Source: Kibdelosporangium banguiense (GTDB taxonomy: Bacteria > Actinomycetota > Actinomycetes > Mycobacteriales > Pseudonocardiaceae). Taken from it: a stretch of 64,000 nt of DNA. Under the pieces are notes generated by a model. That model did no database searches and was not told the DNA's origin. It worked only from the letters and a program-made list of their open reading frames with translations. Location of the stretch: assembly GCF_017876405.1 (NCBI RefSeq), contig NZ_JAGINW010000001.1, positions 12,227,203-12,291,202 on the forward strand, given 5' to 3'. This document shows positions 15,188 to 25,273 of this stretch, one piece after another. The position numbers and the translations under genes are program-made. Positions within the stretch are counted from its first letter, which is position 1. Every line of letters starts with the position of its first letter.

Positions 15188-17022
15188 TGCCGCAACTCCT
15201 CCGCCTGGCCACGGCGGGCAGCGTCGACGACGGCAAGTCCACGCTGATCGGCCGGCTGCTGTTCGACTCCAAGACGATCTTCGAGGACCAGCTCGCGTCG
15301 GTCGAGCGCACCAGCCGGGACCGCGGTGAGGACTACCCGAACCTGGCTCTGCTGACCGACGGCCTGCGCGCCGAGCGCGAGCAGGGCATCACCATCGATG
15401 TCGCGTACCGCTACTTCGCCACGCCCAAACGCAAGTTCATCATCGCCGACACACCCGGGCACATCCAGTACACCCGCAACATGGTCACCGGGGCGTCCAC
15501 AGCGGACGTCGCGTTGATCCTGGTCGACGCCCGCAAGGGCCTGCTGGAGCAGTCGCGTAGGCACGCGTTCATCGCGAGCCTGCTCGGCATCGGCCACCTT
15601 GTGCTGTGTGTCAACAAGATGGACCTGGTCGACTGGTCACGGGAGCGGTTCGACGAGATCCGCGAGGAGTTCCGCCGGTTCTCCATGAAGCTGGACGTGC
15701 GCGACCTGACATTCGTGCCCGTCTCGGCGTTGCACGGCGACAACATCGTGCACCGCAGCACCTCGATGCCCTGGTACGAGGGCACTTCGCTGCTGCACCA
15801 CCTGGAAGAAGTGCACATCAGCTCGGACCGCAACCTGATCGACGCCCGGCTGCCGGTCCAGTACGTCATCCGGGACCACGACTTCCGTGGCTACGCCGGG
15901 ACAATGGCCGGTGGCGTGCTCAAACCGGGCGACGAGGTGCTCGCGCTGCCCTCCGGGTTCACCACCCGGATCCAGGCGATCTGGGGCCCCGGCGGCAAAC
16001 CCGTCGCCGAGGCGTTCCCGCCGCAGGCGGTCACCGTGCAACTGGCCGACGAGCTGGACATCGGCCGGGGCGACCTGATCTGCCGTCCCGGCAACCGGCC
16101 GTACGTCGGACAGGACATCGACGCGATGGTCTGCTGGCTGACCGAGCGCAGCGAGCTGACGCCGGACACGCGGTACACGATCGTCAACACCACGCGCAGC
16201 ACCAAGGCCAGGATCGAAACACTCGACTACCGGCTGAACATCAACACCCTGCACCGTGACGAGGACGCACAGTCGTTGTCGCTCAACGAGATCGGCCGCG
16301 TGAAGCTGCGCACCCAGCAACCGTTGCTGTTCGACGCCTATCGGCGCAACCGGGACTGCGGCAGTTTCATCCTGGTCGACGAGGCGACCAACAACACCGT
16401 CGCCGCCGGGATGATCACCGGGCCGAGCACGTCGTCGGTCGTCTGGCATGCCACCGCGGTCCGCCGCGACGAGCGCACGACGACGGGCGCGACGATCTGG
16501 CTGACAGGTCTTTCGGCGTCCGGCAAATCGACTGTCGCGGTCGAAGTCGAACGCAGGCTTGTGGCGGCGGGCCGTCCGGCTTACCTTCTGGACGGCGACA
16601 ACTTGCGCCATGGCTTGAACTCGGACCTCGGTTTCAGCACGGCCGACCGGGCCGAGAACGTCCGGCGGGTCGGCGAGGTCGCGAAGCTCTTCGCCGATGC
16701 GGGAGTGATCGCGGTGGTCTCGCTGATCAGTCCCTACCAGCACGACCGTGACCGGGTACGGGCCGCGCACGAGCAGGCCGGCGTGCCGTTCGCCGAGGTG
16801 TTCGTGGACACCCCGATCGAGATCTGCGAGGCACGCGACCCCAAGGGGATGTACGCGAAGGCACGGGCAGGCGAGATCACCGGGTTCACCGGCGTGGACG
16901 ACCCGTACGAGCGCCCGGAGGCACCAGAGCTGGTACTGCGACCGGAGCAGGGCGATCCCGCAAGGATGGCGGATCACGTCATCGCCTTGCTGGACCAGAC
17001 CATACTGCCCCGGATGGCCTAA
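15187..17022 (+). CDS. cysNC: Bifunctional sulfate adenylyltransferase subunit 1/APS kinase (CysNC)
   Basis: A 611-residue fusion. Residues about 1-430 are the CysN GTPase with G1 loop AGSVDDGKST (10-19), ADTPGH (G3) and NKMD (G4), followed by the beta-barrel domains. From about residue 437 the APS kinase CysC begins, with P-loop GLSASGKST and DGDNLRHGLN. The pair drives APS synthesis by GTP hydrolysis and phosphorylates APS to PAPS, the donor used by sulfotransferases and for assimilation. ATG 15187 shares a base with the cysD stop; a longer upstream frame runs inside cysD and is not conserved. A hairpin follows 3 nt after the stop. Confidence 0.94.
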   Translation: MPQLLRLATAGSVDDGKSTLIGRLLFDSKTIFEDQLASVERTSRDRGEDYPNLALLTDGLRAEREQGITIDVAYRYFATPKRKFIIADTPGHIQYTRNMVTGASTADVALILVDARKGLLEQSRRHAFIASLLGIGHLVLCVNKMDLVDWSRERFDEIREEFRRFSMKLDVRDLTFVPVSALHGDNIVHRSTSMPWYEGTSLLHHLEEVHISSDRNLIDARLPVQYVIRDHDFRGYAGTMAGGVLKPGDEVLALPSGFTTRIQAIWGPGGKPVAEAFPPQAVTVQLADELDIGRGDLICRPGNRPYVGQDIDAMVCWLTERSELTPDTRYTIVNTTRSTKARIETLDYRLNINTLHRDEDAQSLSLNEIGRVKLRTQQPLLFDAYRRNRDCGSFILVDEATNNTVAAGMITGPSTSSVVWHATAVRRDERTTTGATIWLTGLSASGKSTVAVEVERRLVAAGRPAYLLDGDNLRHGLNSDLGFSTADRAENVRRVGEVAKLFADAGVIAVVSLISPYQHDRDRVRAAHEQAGVPFAEVFVDTPIEICEARDPKGMYAKARAGEITGFTGVDDPYERPEAPELVLRPEQGDPARMADHVIALLDQTILPRMA

Positions 17023-17024
17023 TA

Positions 17025-17044
17025 GCGGGCCAAGGCAGGTCCGC
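17025..17044 (+). terminator. Hairpin after cysNC
   Basis: GCGGGCC and GGTCCGC pair over 7 bp (one G-U) around the loop AAGGCA, directly after the cysNC stop. Confidence 0.5.
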
Positions 17045-17358
17045 GGGGTACACACTTTCGCAGCAACGGCTTGCTTCGGCCGGGTGAACACTTTTCACCG
17101 GCATCTACTGTGGGTTCATTTCTCCGGCCTTTCGGCCACTCGGAGATGAATCGTCCCATGATTGTTTTCCACCAGCTGGGCAACGCTTTTGGGTGACTGC
17201 GCCTGCCCGAAACGCGGTGCTAGCCTCCTCGAAGGCAACGTCCGAACCGGATCATCCCAGGAACACCGGACAGGTGTTCTCCATTACTCCTAACCATTTG
17301 CCAATCCCTCATGCCTTTTCCACTGTCGAATGAACCCGATTAAGAATGGCGGCGAGTT
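17045..17358 (+). other. Gene-free leader region upstream of the encapsulin operon
   Basis: No coding region is supported in either strand. It must contain the promoter of the encapsulin-isoprenoid operon. TAGCCT at 17221-17226 is a possible -10 hexamer, but I cannot pair it with a good -35. If used it would leave a 5' leader of about 130 nt before the first encapsulin gene. Confidence 0.35.
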
Positions 17359-18777
17359 GTGACCGACACGGTGGAGTCGAATGTTGGTACGGAAAACGGG
17401 CAGCAACAGCAAAGCCTGGCGACCGCGGCCGCGCGGAATTTGGCGACGACCACCAAATCCGTACCGCAGATGCAGGGCATCACCTCCCGGTGGCTGTTGC
17501 GCGTCCTGCCGTGGGTGCAGGCCCAGGGCGGCGTCTACCGGGTCAACCGCAGGCTGAGCTACACCGTGGGCGACGGCCGGATCGCGGTCTCCAATGTCGG
17601 TTCCCGGGTCCATGTGGTCGCTCCCGACCTGGTCGAACTGCCCGCCCTGCGGGGTTTCGAGGATGAGGAGGCGCTCCACGAGCTGGCCGGCCGGTTCGTC
17701 CAGCAGGAATACCAGCCCGGTGACGTCATCGCCGAATTCGGCCACGAGGCCGACCATGTCTTCGTGCTCGCGCACGGCAAGGTGAACAAGATCGGCACCG
17801 GCGAATACGGCGACCAGACCGTGCTGGGCACGATGATCGACGGCGACTATTTCGGCGACCAGTCGCTGATTCAGCAGCAAAGCATCTGGGAGTTCACCGC
17901 GAAGGCGCTGACCTCGGCGACAATTCTCGCACTGCCGCGTCAGGCATTCCAGCAATTGATCGAGCAGTCCGAGTCACTTCGTGATCACGTGGAGGCCTAT
18001 CGGAACAGCCCGAGAAAAGCGCAGAACGTCCACGGTGAGGCCGAGATCCTGCTGGCGTCCGGGCACGACGGTGAGCCGGAACTGCCCAGCACGTTCGTGG
18101 ACTACGAACTCTCGCCCCGCGAATACGAGCTGAGCGTCGCGCAAACGGTCCTGCGAGTGCACACCAGGGTCGCGGATCTCTACAACCAGCCGATGAACCA
18201 GACCGAGCAACAGCTGCGGCTGACCATCGAGGCGTTGCGCGAACGCCAGGAACACGAGCTGATCAACAGCGGCGACTTCGGCCTGCTGGCCAACGCGGAC
18301 CTCAAGCAGCGCATCCCGACCCGGACCGGCCCGCCGACCCCGGACGACATGGACGAGCTGCTGGCCACGGTGTGGAAGGACCCGAGCCACATCCTGGCGC
18401 ACCCCCGCGCGATCGGCGCCTTCGGCCAGGAGTGCAACAAGCGCGGCATCTACCCCGCTCCCGTCGACATCAACGGCCACCAGTTCCCGTCCTGGCGGGG
18501 CGTCCCGATCCTGCCGTGCAACAAGATCCCGGTCACCGGCACCCGCACCACCCAGATCATCGCGATGCGGGTGGGTGAGCAGAACCAGGGTGTGATCGGG
18601 CTGCACCAGACCGGCCTGCCCGACGAGTACCAGCCGGGCCTGTCGGTGCGGTTCATGAACATCAACGAGAAGGCGATCATCTCCTACCTGGTCAGCGCCT
18701 ACTACTCGGCGGCCATCCTGGTCCCCGACGCGCTGGGCGTACTGGAGGACGTCGAACTCGGCCGCACCGGGGACTGA
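17359..18777 (+). CDS. Family 2B encapsulin shell protein with inserted cyclic-nucleotide-binding domain (EshA-like), copy 1
   Basis: A 472-residue HK97-fold shell protein. The N-terminal arm ([19 protein letters not shown]) and the E-loop/P-domain blocks [42 protein letters not shown] and [18 protein letters not shown] match the family formerly called EshA. Residues about 100-215 form a CRP-like cyclic-nucleotide-binding insertion ([28 protein letters not shown]). The phosphate-binding Arg of classical cNMP sites is replaced (IWEFTAKAL). Family 2B shells self-assemble into cytoplasmic icosahedral compartments that house isoprenoid or other enzymes. GTG 17359 follows weak GGCGAG. A second copy follows, then a polyprenyl synthetase, the expected cargo type. 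Confidence 0.92.
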   Translation: MTDTVESNVGTENGQQQQSLATAAARNLATTTKSVPQMQGITSRWLLRVLPWVQAQGGVYRVNRRLSYTVGDGRIAVSNVGSRVHVVAPDLVELPALRGFEDEEALHELAGRFVQQEYQPGDVIAEFGHEADHVFVLAHGKVNKIGTGEYGDQTVLGTMIDGDYFGDQSLIQQQSIWEFTAKALTSATILALPRQAFQQLIEQSESLRDHVEAYRNSPRKAQNVHGEAEILLASGHDGEPELPSTFVDYELSPREYELSVAQTVLRVHTRVADLYNQPMNQTEQQLRLTIEALRERQEHELINSGDFGLLANADLKQRIPTRTGPPTPDDMDELLATVWKDPSHILAHPRAIGAFGQECNKRGIYPAPVDINGHQFPSWRGVPILPCNKIPVTGTRTTQIIAMRVGEQNQGVIGLHQTGLPDEYQPGLSVRFMNINEKAIISYLVSAYYSAAILVPDALGVLEDVELGRTGD

Positions 18778-18891
18778 CCCCTCGGCCACCGGACCTTGGC
18801 CGATGCCATGGCAACCCCTGACCTGGCCGTCGGCGCTCCCAACGGGTCAGGCCCACCGTGGTGCCCCCACCGGTCAAGGTGGTCGAGAGGG

Positions 18892-18968
18892 CGCTGGCCG
18901 ATGTGTGGCCCTCCCATGTGCCCGCCATGCCGGGGCAGGGCCGTCGAGTGACTCGGCATCGGCCAGCG
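18892..18968 (+). repeat. Nested inverted repeats between the two encapsulin genes
   Basis: CGCTGGCCGATG (18892-18903) and CATCGGCCAGCG (18957-18968) form a perfect 12-bp outer stem. Inside it GGCCCT (18907-18912) pairs with AGGGCC (18937-18942). The surrounding gap 18778-19049 is otherwise gene-free. It could be an attenuator, RNase-processed stem or differential-stability element that sets the ratio of the two shell proteins. Confidence 0.6.
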
Positions 18969-19049
18969 TCACCTAAACCTCTTCTCTCCCAGCAGGTCCC
19001 CACGAGTCACAAGCGCAACAGATCAACCTAGGAACAGGCGGTTCGCAGG

Positions 19050-20435
19050 GTGACACAGGTCGAGAATCCACAGTCGCAGATGAGCCTGGGGACAGCGGCG
19101 GCGCGCAATCTCGCGACGACGACCAAGTCCGTCCCGCAGATGCAGGGCATCACGCCACGCTGGTTGCTGCGTGTCCTGCCGTGGGTCCAGGCCGAGGGCG
19201 GTGTCTACCGGGTCAACCGCCGGCTGACGTACGCCATCGGCGACGGCCGGGTCAGTTTCACCAGCATCGGTTCGCAGATCCGGGTGGTCCCGCCGGAGCT
19301 GCGCGAACTGGCGCTGCTGCGGGACTTCGAGGACGACGAGGTGCTAGGCGCGCTTGCCGGCCGGTTCGTCCAGGAGGAGTTCGAACCGGGTGACGTGATC
19401 GTCCAGGGCGGTATGCCCGCCGACCGGCTCTACCTGATCGCGCACGGCAAGGTGGACAAGACCGGCGAGGGCGAGTACGGCACCACGACCCAGCTGGAAA
19501 CCATGGCCGACGGCGAGTATTTCGGCGAGATGGCGGTGGCCGGCGGCCGCCGTGAGTGGAGCTTCACGATCAAGGCCAAGACCCGCTGCACGATGATGTC
19601 GTTGCCGCGCCAGGCCTTCGAGTCCGTCACCGCCCAGTCCGACGCACTGCGCACGCACGTCGAGAACTTCCTCACCCGGCCGAGCAAAGCGAGCAACCGG
19701 CAGGGCGAGGCCGAGATCGAGCTGTCGTCCGGGCACTCCGGCGAGTTCCCGCTGGCATCGACCTTCGTGGACTACGAGCTCTCCCCGCGGGAGTACGAAC
19801 TCTCGGTCACACAGACGATCCTGCGCGTGCACACCAGGGTCTCGGACCTCTACAACCAGCCGATGAACCAGACCGAGCAACAGCTGCGGCTGACCGTCGA
19901 GGCGCTGCGGGAACGCCAGGAACACGACATGATCAACAACCCGCGGTACGGGTTGCTGCACAACGCGGACCTCAAACAGCGCATCCACACCCGCACCGGG
20001 CCACCGACGCCCGACGACATGGACGAGCTGCTCTGCCGGCGCCGCAAGACCCAGTTCTTCCTGGCGCACCCCAAGGCGATCGCGGCGTTCGGCCGGGAGT
20101 GCACCAGCCGCGGCATCTACCCCAACACGAAGGAACTCGACGGCAAGACCGTCCGGACCTGGCGCAACGTGCCCCTGCTGCCGTGCGACAAGATCCCGGT
20201 CACCGACACCGGCCGGACCTCGATCATCGCGATGCGCACCGGGCAGGACGCCCAGGGCGTGATCGGCCTGCACCACGCCGGGCTGCCCGACGAGTACGAA
20301 CCCAGCCTGAACGTCCGGTTCATGGGTATCAACGACAACGCGGTCATGTCCTATTTGGTCAGTGCGTACTACTCGGTCGCCGTGCTGGTGCCGGATGCGT
20401 TGGGCATCCTCGAAAGCGTCGAGCTCGGACGCTAG
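19050..20435 (+). CDS. Family 2B encapsulin shell protein with inserted cyclic-nucleotide-binding domain (EshA-like), copy 2
   Basis: A 461-residue paralogue of the preceding shell protein, colinear along its whole length. It has the same N-terminal arm, the cNMP-binding insertion ([28 protein letters not shown]) and the same P-domain blocks. It differs in the nucleotide pocket (GGRREWSFT instead of [10 protein letters not shown]) and in the shorter N-terminus. Tandem non-identical shell genes suggest a two-component shell or shells of different composition. GTG 19050 has AGGAACAGGCGG upstream. The polyprenyl synthetase starts 2 nt after its stop, so shell and cargo are translationally linked. 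Confidence 0.92.
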   Translation: MTQVENPQSQMSLGTAAARNLATTTKSVPQMQGITPRWLLRVLPWVQAEGGVYRVNRRLTYAIGDGRVSFTSIGSQIRVVPPELRELALLRDFEDDEVLGALAGRFVQEEFEPGDVIVQGGMPADRLYLIAHGKVDKTGEGEYGTTTQLETMADGEYFGEMAVAGGRREWSFTIKAKTRCTMMSLPRQAFESVTAQSDALRTHVENFLTRPSKASNRQGEAEIELSSGHSGEFPLASTFVDYELSPREYELSVTQTILRVHTRVSDLYNQPMNQTEQQLRLTVEALRERQEHDMINNPRYGLLHNADLKQRIHTRTGPPTPDDMDELLCRRRKTQFFLAHPKAIAAFGRECTSRGIYPNTKELDGKTVRTWRNVPLLPCDKIPVTDTGRTSIIAMRTGQDAQGVIGLHHAGLPDEYEPSLNVRFMGINDNAVMSYLVSAYYSVAVLVPDALGILESVELGR

Positions 20436-20437
20436 CC

Positions 20438-21478
20438 ATGACGACCCGTGAGATGACCACGGAGAGCCGCCAGCCCCGGGAAGTGCTGGCATGGAGCCGG
20501 ACTCTGCTCGAACCGGCCACACGGGCCGCGATCGACTCCCTGCCCGCCACGATGCGGCGGGTCGCCGGGTATCACTACGGCTGGTGGGACGAGCACGGCC
20601 GCCCGTCGGACGCGGACAGCGGCAAAGCGCTACGGCCCACATTGGTCCTGCTCGCGGCAGAGGCAGTCGGTGGTGACGCCTCCGCCGCGATCCCAGCGGC
20701 GATAGCCGTCGAACTCGTGCACAACTTCTCGTTATTGCACGACGATGTGATGGACGGTGACGTCACTCGACGGCACCGGGCGACAGCGTGGACCGTTTTC
20801 GGGCGTAACGCCACGATCCTGACCGGGGATTCGTTGCTGACGCTCGCGTTCGACCTGCTCGCCGCAAGCGGGCACCCGGACGCGCAGGAGGGCATGCGGA
20901 TCGTCAGCGCCGCCGTTCAGGCTCTTGTGGACGGTCAGGCGCTCGATGTCGAGTTCGAGGATCGCACGGACGTCGACCTGGCGGAGTGCGTGGCCATGGC
21001 GCGTCGCAAGACAGGCGCGTTGATCAGTGGCGCGTGTGCCATCGGGGCCCTGTTCGGCGGCGGGCGCTCGGCACAGGTCGACCACATGCGCGGGTTCGGT
21101 GCCGAACTGGGACTGGCGTTCCAGCTCGTCGACGATCTGCTGGGAATCTGGGGCGATCCGGCGGTCACCGGCAAACCGGTGTTCTCCGATCTGCACAACC
21201 GCAAGAAGTCCCTGCCGGTCGTGGTCGCCCTGGAATCGCAAACCCCTGCCGGGCAAGAGCTTCACGAGCTCTACCACGTCGAGCGGACGCTGTCGGGGCC
21301 AGAGGCCGCGCGGTGCGCCGAGCTGATCGACATGGCTGGTGGCCGCGCCTGGAGCCAGGCCCAGGCCGACGACCGGCTGGCACGCGCGATCCAGCGGCTG
21401 CGGTCGGCCGATCCGTGCACGGGTGCGGCCGCCGAACTGACCGGGCTGGCCCGAATGGTCATCTGCCGGGACCACTGA
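20438..21478 (+). CDS. Polyprenyl synthetase family protein (probable encapsulin cargo)
   Basis: A 346-residue all-helical isoprenyl diphosphate synthase. The first Asp-rich motif is D102-D103-V-M-D106 (HDDVMD). The second reads DDLLGIWGD (Asp232, Asp233), so the last Asp of the classical DDxxD is replaced and Asp240 is the nearest acidic residue. Family enzymes condense IPP with allylic diphosphates; Mg2+ is held by these motifs. Both sit around GKALRP and [16 protein letters not shown]. The first 15 or so residues are polar and could be a short loading tail for the shell. ATG 20438 lies 2 nt after the encapsulin stop, and ispH follows 25 nt after its own stop. Confidence 0.88.
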   Translation: MTTREMTTESRQPREVLAWSRTLLEPATRAAIDSLPATMRRVAGYHYGWWDEHGRPSDADSGKALRPTLVLLAAEAVGGDASAAIPAAIAVELVHNFSLLHDDVMDGDVTRRHRATAWTVFGRNATILTGDSLLTLAFDLLAASGHPDAQEGMRIVSAAVQALVDGQALDVEFEDRTDVDLAECVAMARRKTGALISGACAIGALFGGGRSAQVDHMRGFGAELGLAFQLVDDLLGIWGDPAVTGKPVFSDLHNRKKSLPVVVALESQTPAGQELHELYHVERTLSGPEAARCAELIDMAGGRAWSQAQADDRLARAIQRLRSADPCTGAAAELTGLARMVICRDH

Positions 21479-21503
21479 GCATCCAGATCGAGAGGCACTT
21501 TCC

Positions 21504-22430
21504 ATGGACATCAAGGTGCTGCTCGCGTCGCCCCGGTCGTTCTGCGCCGGGGTGGAACGTGCCATCGAAGTCGTCGAGCAGGCGCTGGCGCACCGCAGAC
21601 CACCGATCTACGTACGCAAACAGATCGTGCACAACACCCACGTGGTGGCAGACCTGCAGACGCGAGGTGCGGTGTTCGTGGACGAGCTGGACGCGGTTCC
21701 CGATGGGTCCACAGTGGTCTTCTCGGCCCATGGCGTCTCCCCTGCTGTCCGCGCCGAGGCCGAGCGGCGCGGACTGGACGTCATCGACGCCACCTGCCCG
21801 CTCGTGACCAAGGTGCACGCCGAGGCTCGCCGATTCGCCGCGCGAGGCGACACGGTAGTCCTGGTCGGACACGCCGGGCACGAAGAGGTCGACGGCACCA
21901 TGGGCGAAGCACCCGACGTCACAGTGCTGGTCGAGACCGCAGAAGATGTTGCGAATCTGGAAGTCAAGGATCCGGCCAACGTCTCCTATCTGATGCAGAC
22001 CACGCTGGCGGTTGACGAGGCCGCCGGAGTGGTGAGCGCGCTGCGGGAACGTTACCCCGATCTGAAAGGTCCCGGGTCGGACGACATCTGTTACGCCACG
22101 ACCAACCGGCAGGAAGCGTTGAAGGCCATCGCCGAGGAGTCCGATCTGGTGCTGGTGGTCGGCTCGGCGAACTCGTCGAATTCGGTCCGGCTGATGGAAC
22201 TGGCCCGGCGGCAGGGCACGGCCGCGTACCTGATCGACGATGTCTCCGGCATCCAGCCGGAATGGCTGGACGGCGTGCGGGTCGTCGGGGTGACCGCAGG
22301 TGCCTCGGCGCCGCCCGGACTGGTCGACGAAGTGATGGCCGCCTTAAATCCGTCCACAGTGGAGGAACGCGAGACCGCCCGCGAGACCATCCAGTTCACC
22401 GTGCCACCCACGGCCAGGCAGTCGTCATGA
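21504..22430 (+). CDS. ispH: 4-hydroxy-3-methylbut-2-enyl diphosphate reductase (IspH)
   Basis: A 308-residue [4Fe-4S] enzyme for the last step of the MEP pathway, giving IPP and DMAPP. The three cluster cysteines are in RSFCAG (Cys14), DATCPLVTK (about residue 98) and [11 protein letters not shown]. The family motifs VRKQIVHN and [11 protein letters not shown] are intact, so the enzyme looks functional. It follows the polyprenyl synthetase and overlaps dxs by ATGA (22427-22430). Because genomes of this kind normally carry housekeeping MEP genes elsewhere, this is probably a second, pathway-dedicated copy; that is inference. Confidence 0.93.
   Translation: MDIKVLLASPRSFCAGVERAIEVVEQALAHRRPPIYVRKQIVHNTHVVADLQTRGAVFVDELDAVPDGSTVVFSAHGVSPAVRAEAERRGLDVIDATCPLVTKVHAEARRFAARGDTVVLVGHAGHEEVDGTMGEAPDVTVLVETAEDVANLEVKDPANVSYLMQTTLAVDEAAGVVSALRERYPDLKGPGSDDICYATTNRQEALKAIAEESDLVLVVGSANSSNSVRLMELARRQGTAAYLIDDVSGIQPEWLDGVRVVGVTAGASAPPGLVDEVMAALNPSTVEERETARETIQFTVPPTARQSS
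22353..22363. repeat. TCCACWGTGGA palindrome, copy 1 (in ispH)
   Basis: Perfect TCCACAGTGGA; here it encodes Ser-Thr-Val-Glu. Confidence 0.7.
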
Positions 22431-24175
22431 CAGCGACATCGCACCCCCTGGTCGGCGATCCGGCCGAACTCGCCGATTACTCCCCCGCCCGGATCGCCCA
22501 GCTCGCCGGCGACATCCGGGACTTCCTGATCAGCAAGGTGTCGCGGACCGGCGGGCACCTCGGGCCCAACCTGGGCGCGGTGGAACTGACCATCGCGTTG
22601 CACCGCGTTTTCCGGTCACCCCACGACGTCCTGCTGTTCGACACCGGCCATCAGGCCTACGTGCACAAGATCCTGACCGGCCGGCAGGCGGAGTTCGACA
22701 CACTTCGACAGTCCGGCGGGATGTCGGGCTATCCGTCGCGGTCGGAGTCCGAGCACGACGTCATCGAGAACTCCCACGCATCGACTGCTCTGTCTTATGC
22801 GGACGGCCTGGCGAAAGCGTTTGCGCTGCAGGAAAGCGACCGGCGTGTGGTGGCCGTGATCGGTGACGGCGCATTGACCGGTGGCATGTGCTGGGAAGCG
22901 TTGAACAACATCGGCGCGGCACCGCAGCGGCCGATGGTCATCGTGCTCAACGACAACGGCCGTTCCTACGCCCCGACTGTCGGCGGGATCGCCAGCCATC
23001 TGGCGATGCTGCGGTACGAGGGCGACAGGAACATCTTCGAGGAACTCGGGCTGGCATATCTCGGGCCGGTCGACGGGCACGACATGCTTGCCCTGGAAAC
23101 CATGCTGCGCAAGGCCGTACGGCTGGAACGGCCGGTCGTCGTGCATTGCCTGACGCGCAAGGGAAAAGGCTACCAAGCAGCCGAGCAGGACGAAGCCGAC
23201 CGGCTGCACGCGATCGGACCGGCCGACACGGTGCAGCCGGTCGGGACACCGACGTGGACCTCGGTGTTCGCCGAAGAGATCGCGGCGATCGGGGCCGAGC
23301 GGCCGGATGTCGTCTGTCTGACCGCCGCGATGACCGAGCCCGCCGGCCTGGCACAGTTCGCACAACGCTTTCCCGAGCGGACGTTCGATGTCGGCATAGC
23401 CGAACAGCACGCGGCGACCTCCGCCGCGGGAATGGCCATCGGCGGGCTGCATCCGGTGGTGGCGATCTACTCGACGTTCCTGAGCCGGGCGATGGACCAG
23501 ATCCTGATGGACGTGGCCCTGCACCGGCTTCCGGTCACGTTCGTGCTCGACCGCGCCGGCGTGACGGGCCCGGACGGGCCAAGCCACCACGGCATGTGGG
23601 ACGCCTCGCTGTTGCCGGTCGTGCCCGGTCTGCGGCTGGCCAGCCCGCGTGATCCGGCCAGGCTCCGGGAGTTGTTGCGGGAAGCAGTCGCCGTCAACGA
23701 CGGGCCGACCGTTGTCCGTTACCCCAAAGCGAACACGAGCGAGGACATCCCGGCGGTGCGCCGGACCGGGCACTACGACATGCTGCGCGAGAACCCAGCC
23801 GCACAGGTGCTTCTGGTTTCGGTCGGCCCGCTCGCCGAGGCGTGCCTGCAGGCAGCGGACGAACTGGCCAAGCACGATGTCGCGGTGACCGTGGTCGATC
23901 CGCGGTGGATCGCGCCCCTGGATCCCAGCCTGTTGAAACTCGCGGGCAGATACCGGCTTGTGGTGGCCGTGGAAGACACCACAACGCCCGGAGCACTCGG
24001 CGGCCGGATCGCCCAGGCCCTCGCCGCCAGTGGTTCGGGCACATGCGCGGCGACCTTCGCACTGCCGCCACGCTTCCTGCCCCACGCGTCCCGCGCGCAG
24101 ATCCTGCGCGCGCATGGCCTTGACGCGGCCGGCATCACCACCACCGTGCTCAAACGCCTGGAGGCCCTGTCGTGA
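22427..24175 (+). CDS. dxs: 1-deoxy-D-xylulose-5-phosphate synthase (Dxs)
   Basis: A 582-residue thiamine-diphosphate enzyme that makes DXP from pyruvate and glyceraldehyde 3-phosphate, the entry step of the MEP pathway. It has [14 protein letters not shown], the ThDP/Mg site [16 protein letters not shown], the catalytic Glu region [16 protein letters not shown] and [15 protein letters not shown]. It is some 40-60 residues shorter than typical Dxs; the shortening seems to lie between the ThDP and pyrimidine domains. ATG 22427 overlaps the ispH stop, and the stop overlaps ispG by GTGA. Confidence 0.93.
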   Translation: MTATSHPLVGDPAELADYSPARIAQLAGDIRDFLISKVSRTGGHLGPNLGAVELTIALHRVFRSPHDVLLFDTGHQAYVHKILTGRQAEFDTLRQSGGMSGYPSRSESEHDVIENSHASTALSYADGLAKAFALQESDRRVVAVIGDGALTGGMCWEALNNIGAAPQRPMVIVLNDNGRSYAPTVGGIASHLAMLRYEGDRNIFEELGLAYLGPVDGHDMLALETMLRKAVRLERPVVVHCLTRKGKGYQAAEQDEADRLHAIGPADTVQPVGTPTWTSVFAEEIAAIGAERPDVVCLTAAMTEPAGLAQFAQRFPERTFDVGIAEQHAATSAAGMAIGGLHPVVAIYSTFLSRAMDQILMDVALHRLPVTFVLDRAGVTGPDGPSHHGMWDASLLPVVPGLRLASPRDPARLRELLREAVAVNDGPTVVRYPKANTSEDIPAVRRTGHYDMLRENPAAQVLLVSVGPLAEACLQAADELAKHDVAVTVVDPRWIAPLDPSLLKLAGRYRLVVAVEDTTTPGALGGRIAQALAASGSGTCAATFALPPRFLPHASRAQILRAHGLDAAGITTTVLKRLEALS

Positions 24176-25260
24176 CCATGGTTCAGCTCGGACCGCCGAA
24201 GATCCGCCGGAAGTCCCGTCAAGTGCTCGTCGGGGGCGTCCCGGTCGGCGGGGACGCGCCCATCTCGGTCCAGTCCATGACCACCGCCTTGACGTCCAAT
24301 GTGGACGAAACGCTCCAGCAGATCGCCGAGCTGACCGCGGCGGGCTGCCAGATCGTCCGGGTGGCCGTGCCGTCGCAGGACGACGCCGACGCGCTGCCGG
24401 AGATCGCCCGGCGCTCCAAGATCCCGGTGATCGCCGACATCCACTTCCAGCCCAGGTACGTCTTCGCCGCGATCGACGCGGGCTGCGCGGCGGTGCGCGT
24501 GAACCCCGGCAACATCAGGCAGTTCGACGACAAGGTCCGGGAGATCGCCCAGGCCGCCTCGGCCGCGGGCGTGCCCATCCGGATCGGCGTCAACGCGGGC
24601 TCCCTGGACAAGCGACTGCTTGCCAAGTACGGCAAGGCGACGCCGGAGGCGCTGGTCGAGTCCGCGCTGTGGGAGTGCTCGCTGTTCGAGGAACACGGCT
24701 TCCAGGACATCAAGATCTCGGTGAAGCACCACGACCCGGTCGTGATGATCGCGGCGTACCGCAAGCTGGCCGGGCGCTGCGACTATCCGCTGCACCTCGG
24801 CGTCACCGAGGCCGGGCCCAGGATGCAGGGCACAGTCAAGTCCTCGGTCGCTTTCGGCGTGCTGCTGGCCGCGGGCATCGGCGACACGATCCGCGTCTCG
24901 CTGTCCGCGCCGCCGGTCGAGGAAGTGAAGGTCGGCAGCCAGATCCTGGAGTCGCTGGGCCTGCGGCCACGGCAGTTGGAGATCGTCTCCTGCCCGTCGT
25001 GCGGCCGCGCCCAGGTGGACGTCTACAAGCTGGCCGAGCAGGTCACGGCCGCGTTCGAAGGCTTCCCGGTGCCGCTGCGGGTGGCCGTGATGGGCTGCGT
25101 GGTCAACGGCCCCGGCGAGGCCCGGGAAGCCGATCTCGGCGTGTCCTCCGGCAACGGCAAGGGCCAGATTTTCGTCCGGGGCGAGGTGATCCGGACCGTA
25201 CCGGAGAGCAAGATCGTCGAAACACTCGTCGAGGAGGCGCTGAGCCGCGACTGGACATGA
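24172..25260 (+). CDS. ispG: 4-hydroxy-3-methylbut-2-en-1-yl diphosphate synthase (IspG)
   Basis: A 362-residue MEP-pathway enzyme that converts MEcPP to HMBPP with a [4Fe-4S] cluster. An N-terminal TIM barrel ([20 protein letters not shown] region, [19 protein letters not shown]) is followed by the iron-sulfur domain with [10 protein letters not shown] and [13 protein letters not shown], which supply three Cys and a Glu as cluster ligands. GTG 24172 overlaps the dxs stop; ATG 24178 is an alternative. It is the last gene of the encapsulin-isoprenoid operon. Together with dxs and ispH it provides the first and the last two steps of the MEP route but not the middle ones. Confidence 0.94.
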   Translation: MTMVQLGPPKIRRKSRQVLVGGVPVGGDAPISVQSMTTALTSNVDETLQQIAELTAAGCQIVRVAVPSQDDADALPEIARRSKIPVIADIHFQPRYVFAAIDAGCAAVRVNPGNIRQFDDKVREIAQAASAAGVPIRIGVNAGSLDKRLLAKYGKATPEALVESALWECSLFEEHGFQDIKISVKHHDPVVMIAAYRKLAGRCDYPLHLGVTEAGPRMQGTVKSSVAFGVLLAAGIGDTIRVSLSAPPVEEVKVGSQILESLGLRPRQLEIVSCPSCGRAQVDVYKLAEQVTAAFEGFPVPLRVAVMGCVVNGPGEAREADLGVSSGNGKGQIFVRGEVIRTVPESKIVETLVEEALSRDWT

Positions 25261-25261
25261 C

Positions 25262-25267
25262 TAGGGT
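25262..25267 (+). promoter_or_regulatory. Leaderless -10 hexamer (TAGGGT) for the MazG-like gene
   Basis: TAGGGT begins 2 nt after the ispG stop and ends 6 nt before the GTG at 25274, with no ribosome site between. Confidence 0.45.
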
Positions 25268-25273
25268 AACGGT

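Noticed and set aside
15637-17091. A 484-codon minus-strand frame opposite cysNC
   Set aside because: Shadow of the conserved cysNC frame; no domain and no ribosome site.
20438-21478. An extended polyprenyl synthetase starting inside the encapsulin gene
   Set aside because: The frame is open upstream to 19556 but that part is antisense-like filler within the shell gene; homology starts at ATG 20438.
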